Assembly: GCA_910592205.1 (NCBI GenBank)
Contig: CAJVPJ010000256.1
Coordinates: 1-31,924, forward strand
DNA length: 31,924 bases
Direction of reading: 5' to 3'
Source of the DNA: Paraglomus occultum
Lineage: Eukaryota; Glomeromycota; Glomeromycetes; Paraglomerales; Paraglomeraceae
The position numbers were made by a program, and so were the translations under genes. Every line of letters starts with the position of its first letter. Within the stretch, counting starts at the first letter, position 1. Below, one piece after another: positions 31,762 through 31,924 of this stretch. Below the pieces are notes generated by a model. That model had not been told where the DNA came from. It worked only from the letters and a program-made list of their open reading frames with translations, and made no database searches.

Positions 31762-31767
31762 AATAAA
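31762..31767 (+). terminator. Poly(A) signal of the GGT gene
   Basis: AATAAA 67 bp beyond the GGT stop codon, inside the 130-bp gap to the convergent gene. Confidence 0.55.
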
Positions 31768-31818
31768 GAACATGGGAGAGATTACACGATTGTTTTCTCC
31801 GTGAGCATAGTTTTCTTA

Positions 31819-31824
31819 TTTATT
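31819..31824 (-). terminator. Poly(A) signal of the convergent minus-strand gene
   Basis: AATAAA on the minus strand directly beyond the stop codon of the partial gene at the window edge. Confidence 0.4.
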
Positions 31825-31924
31825 TCAACTTTCACTCGTAAAGAATCGCCTCAAATTGTCGGCTTCTTTCGCCATATCGTCCAACGTTCTCGGTTGACGC
31901 TCCTCGTTATCTACTTTCATCGCC
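31825..31924 (-). CDS. 3' end of an unidentified gene, truncated by the window
   Basis: The minus strand is open from the window edge to the stop at 31825–31827. It encodes about 32 residues, including RTLDDMAKEADNLRRFF near the C-terminus. The segment is charged and helical, as expected for the end of a real protein. Its frame, stop and downstream AATAAA make a coding end likely, but the family cannot be told from this length. An ATG lies four bases inside the window, so a very small complete protein is possible too. It is convergent with GGT, with 130 bp between the stops. Confidence 0.5.
   Translation of the reverse strand, partial: AMKVDNEERQPRTLDDMAKEADNLRRFFTSES

Noticed and set aside
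1-31924. CRISPR arrays, bacterial operons, riboswitches, phage or plasmid modules
   Set aside because: No regularly spaced repeats of CRISPR type, no Shine-Dalgarno-linked gene strings and no bacterial gene families were seen. The gene structure is plainly eukaryotic.

Overview
The window reads as nuclear DNA of an early-diverging filamentous fungus. It is AT-rich, its genes are cut into many small exons by GT–AG introns mostly 70–150 bp long, and it has no bacterial-style operons. The best guess is a glomeromycotan (arbuscular mycorrhizal) or related Mucoromycota lineage. That guess rests on recalled resemblance of the hAT-like, Tc1-like and primase-like relics to multicopy families of such genomes, and no search was run. 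All exon models below were built by hand from splice signals, reading phase and family motifs.

The left and middle part (about 1–20.4 kb) is a transposon graveyard holding a few genes. It contains a broken hAT-like transposase (187–2639), a frameshifted primase-like gene on the minus strand (about 3600–4515), a foldback/MITE-like element (4718–5160), a deleted pogo/Tigger-like transposase (7887–8730), a decayed tandem repeat (8835–9285), a small inverted-repeat element (9331–9469), a GC-richer island with a broken Rep-like HUH endonuclease start (10676–11192), an 84-bp inverted repeat pair (17031–17114 and 18052–18135) and a Tc1-like relic (about 18600–18920). The intact genes here are a secreted pepsin-family aspartic protease (5842–7333, minus) and a TKL-type protein kinase (13121–14313, minus). 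The kinase has no lysine at the usual beta3 position but has one in the glycine loop, as WNK kinases do. A possible two-exon gene of unknown function (14591–15141) diverges from the kinase.

The right part (about 20.4–31.9 kb) is compact and housekeeping. A small putative mitochondrial protein (20435–20632, minus) diverges from a nine-exon cystinosin/Ers1 gene (20905–22324, plus). Cystinosin converges on a BORCS6/lyspersin-like gene (22717–23360, minus), so two lysosome/vacuole genes lie tail to tail. Next comes a head-to-head pair of 20S proteasome subunits: beta6 (PSMB1/PRE7, 24258–25505, minus) and catalytic beta5 (PSMB5/PRE2, 25663–27189, plus). Only 157 bp separate their start codons, and a 23-bp dyad lies near the middle of that gap. 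A decayed beta-helix-like relic (about 27500–27870) precedes a 17-exon gamma-glutamyltransferase gene (28421–31694, plus). The GGT gene converges on the 3' end of an unidentified minus-strand gene that runs off the window.

Taken together, the right half groups genes for protein turnover and for lysosomal/vacuolar thiol metabolism: cystine export, glutathione breakdown, lysosome positioning and the proteasome. No complete novel multi-gene system was found. The best leads are the lysine-shifted kinase, the shared proteasome promoter, the Rep-like and primase-like relics, and the inverted-repeat elements.
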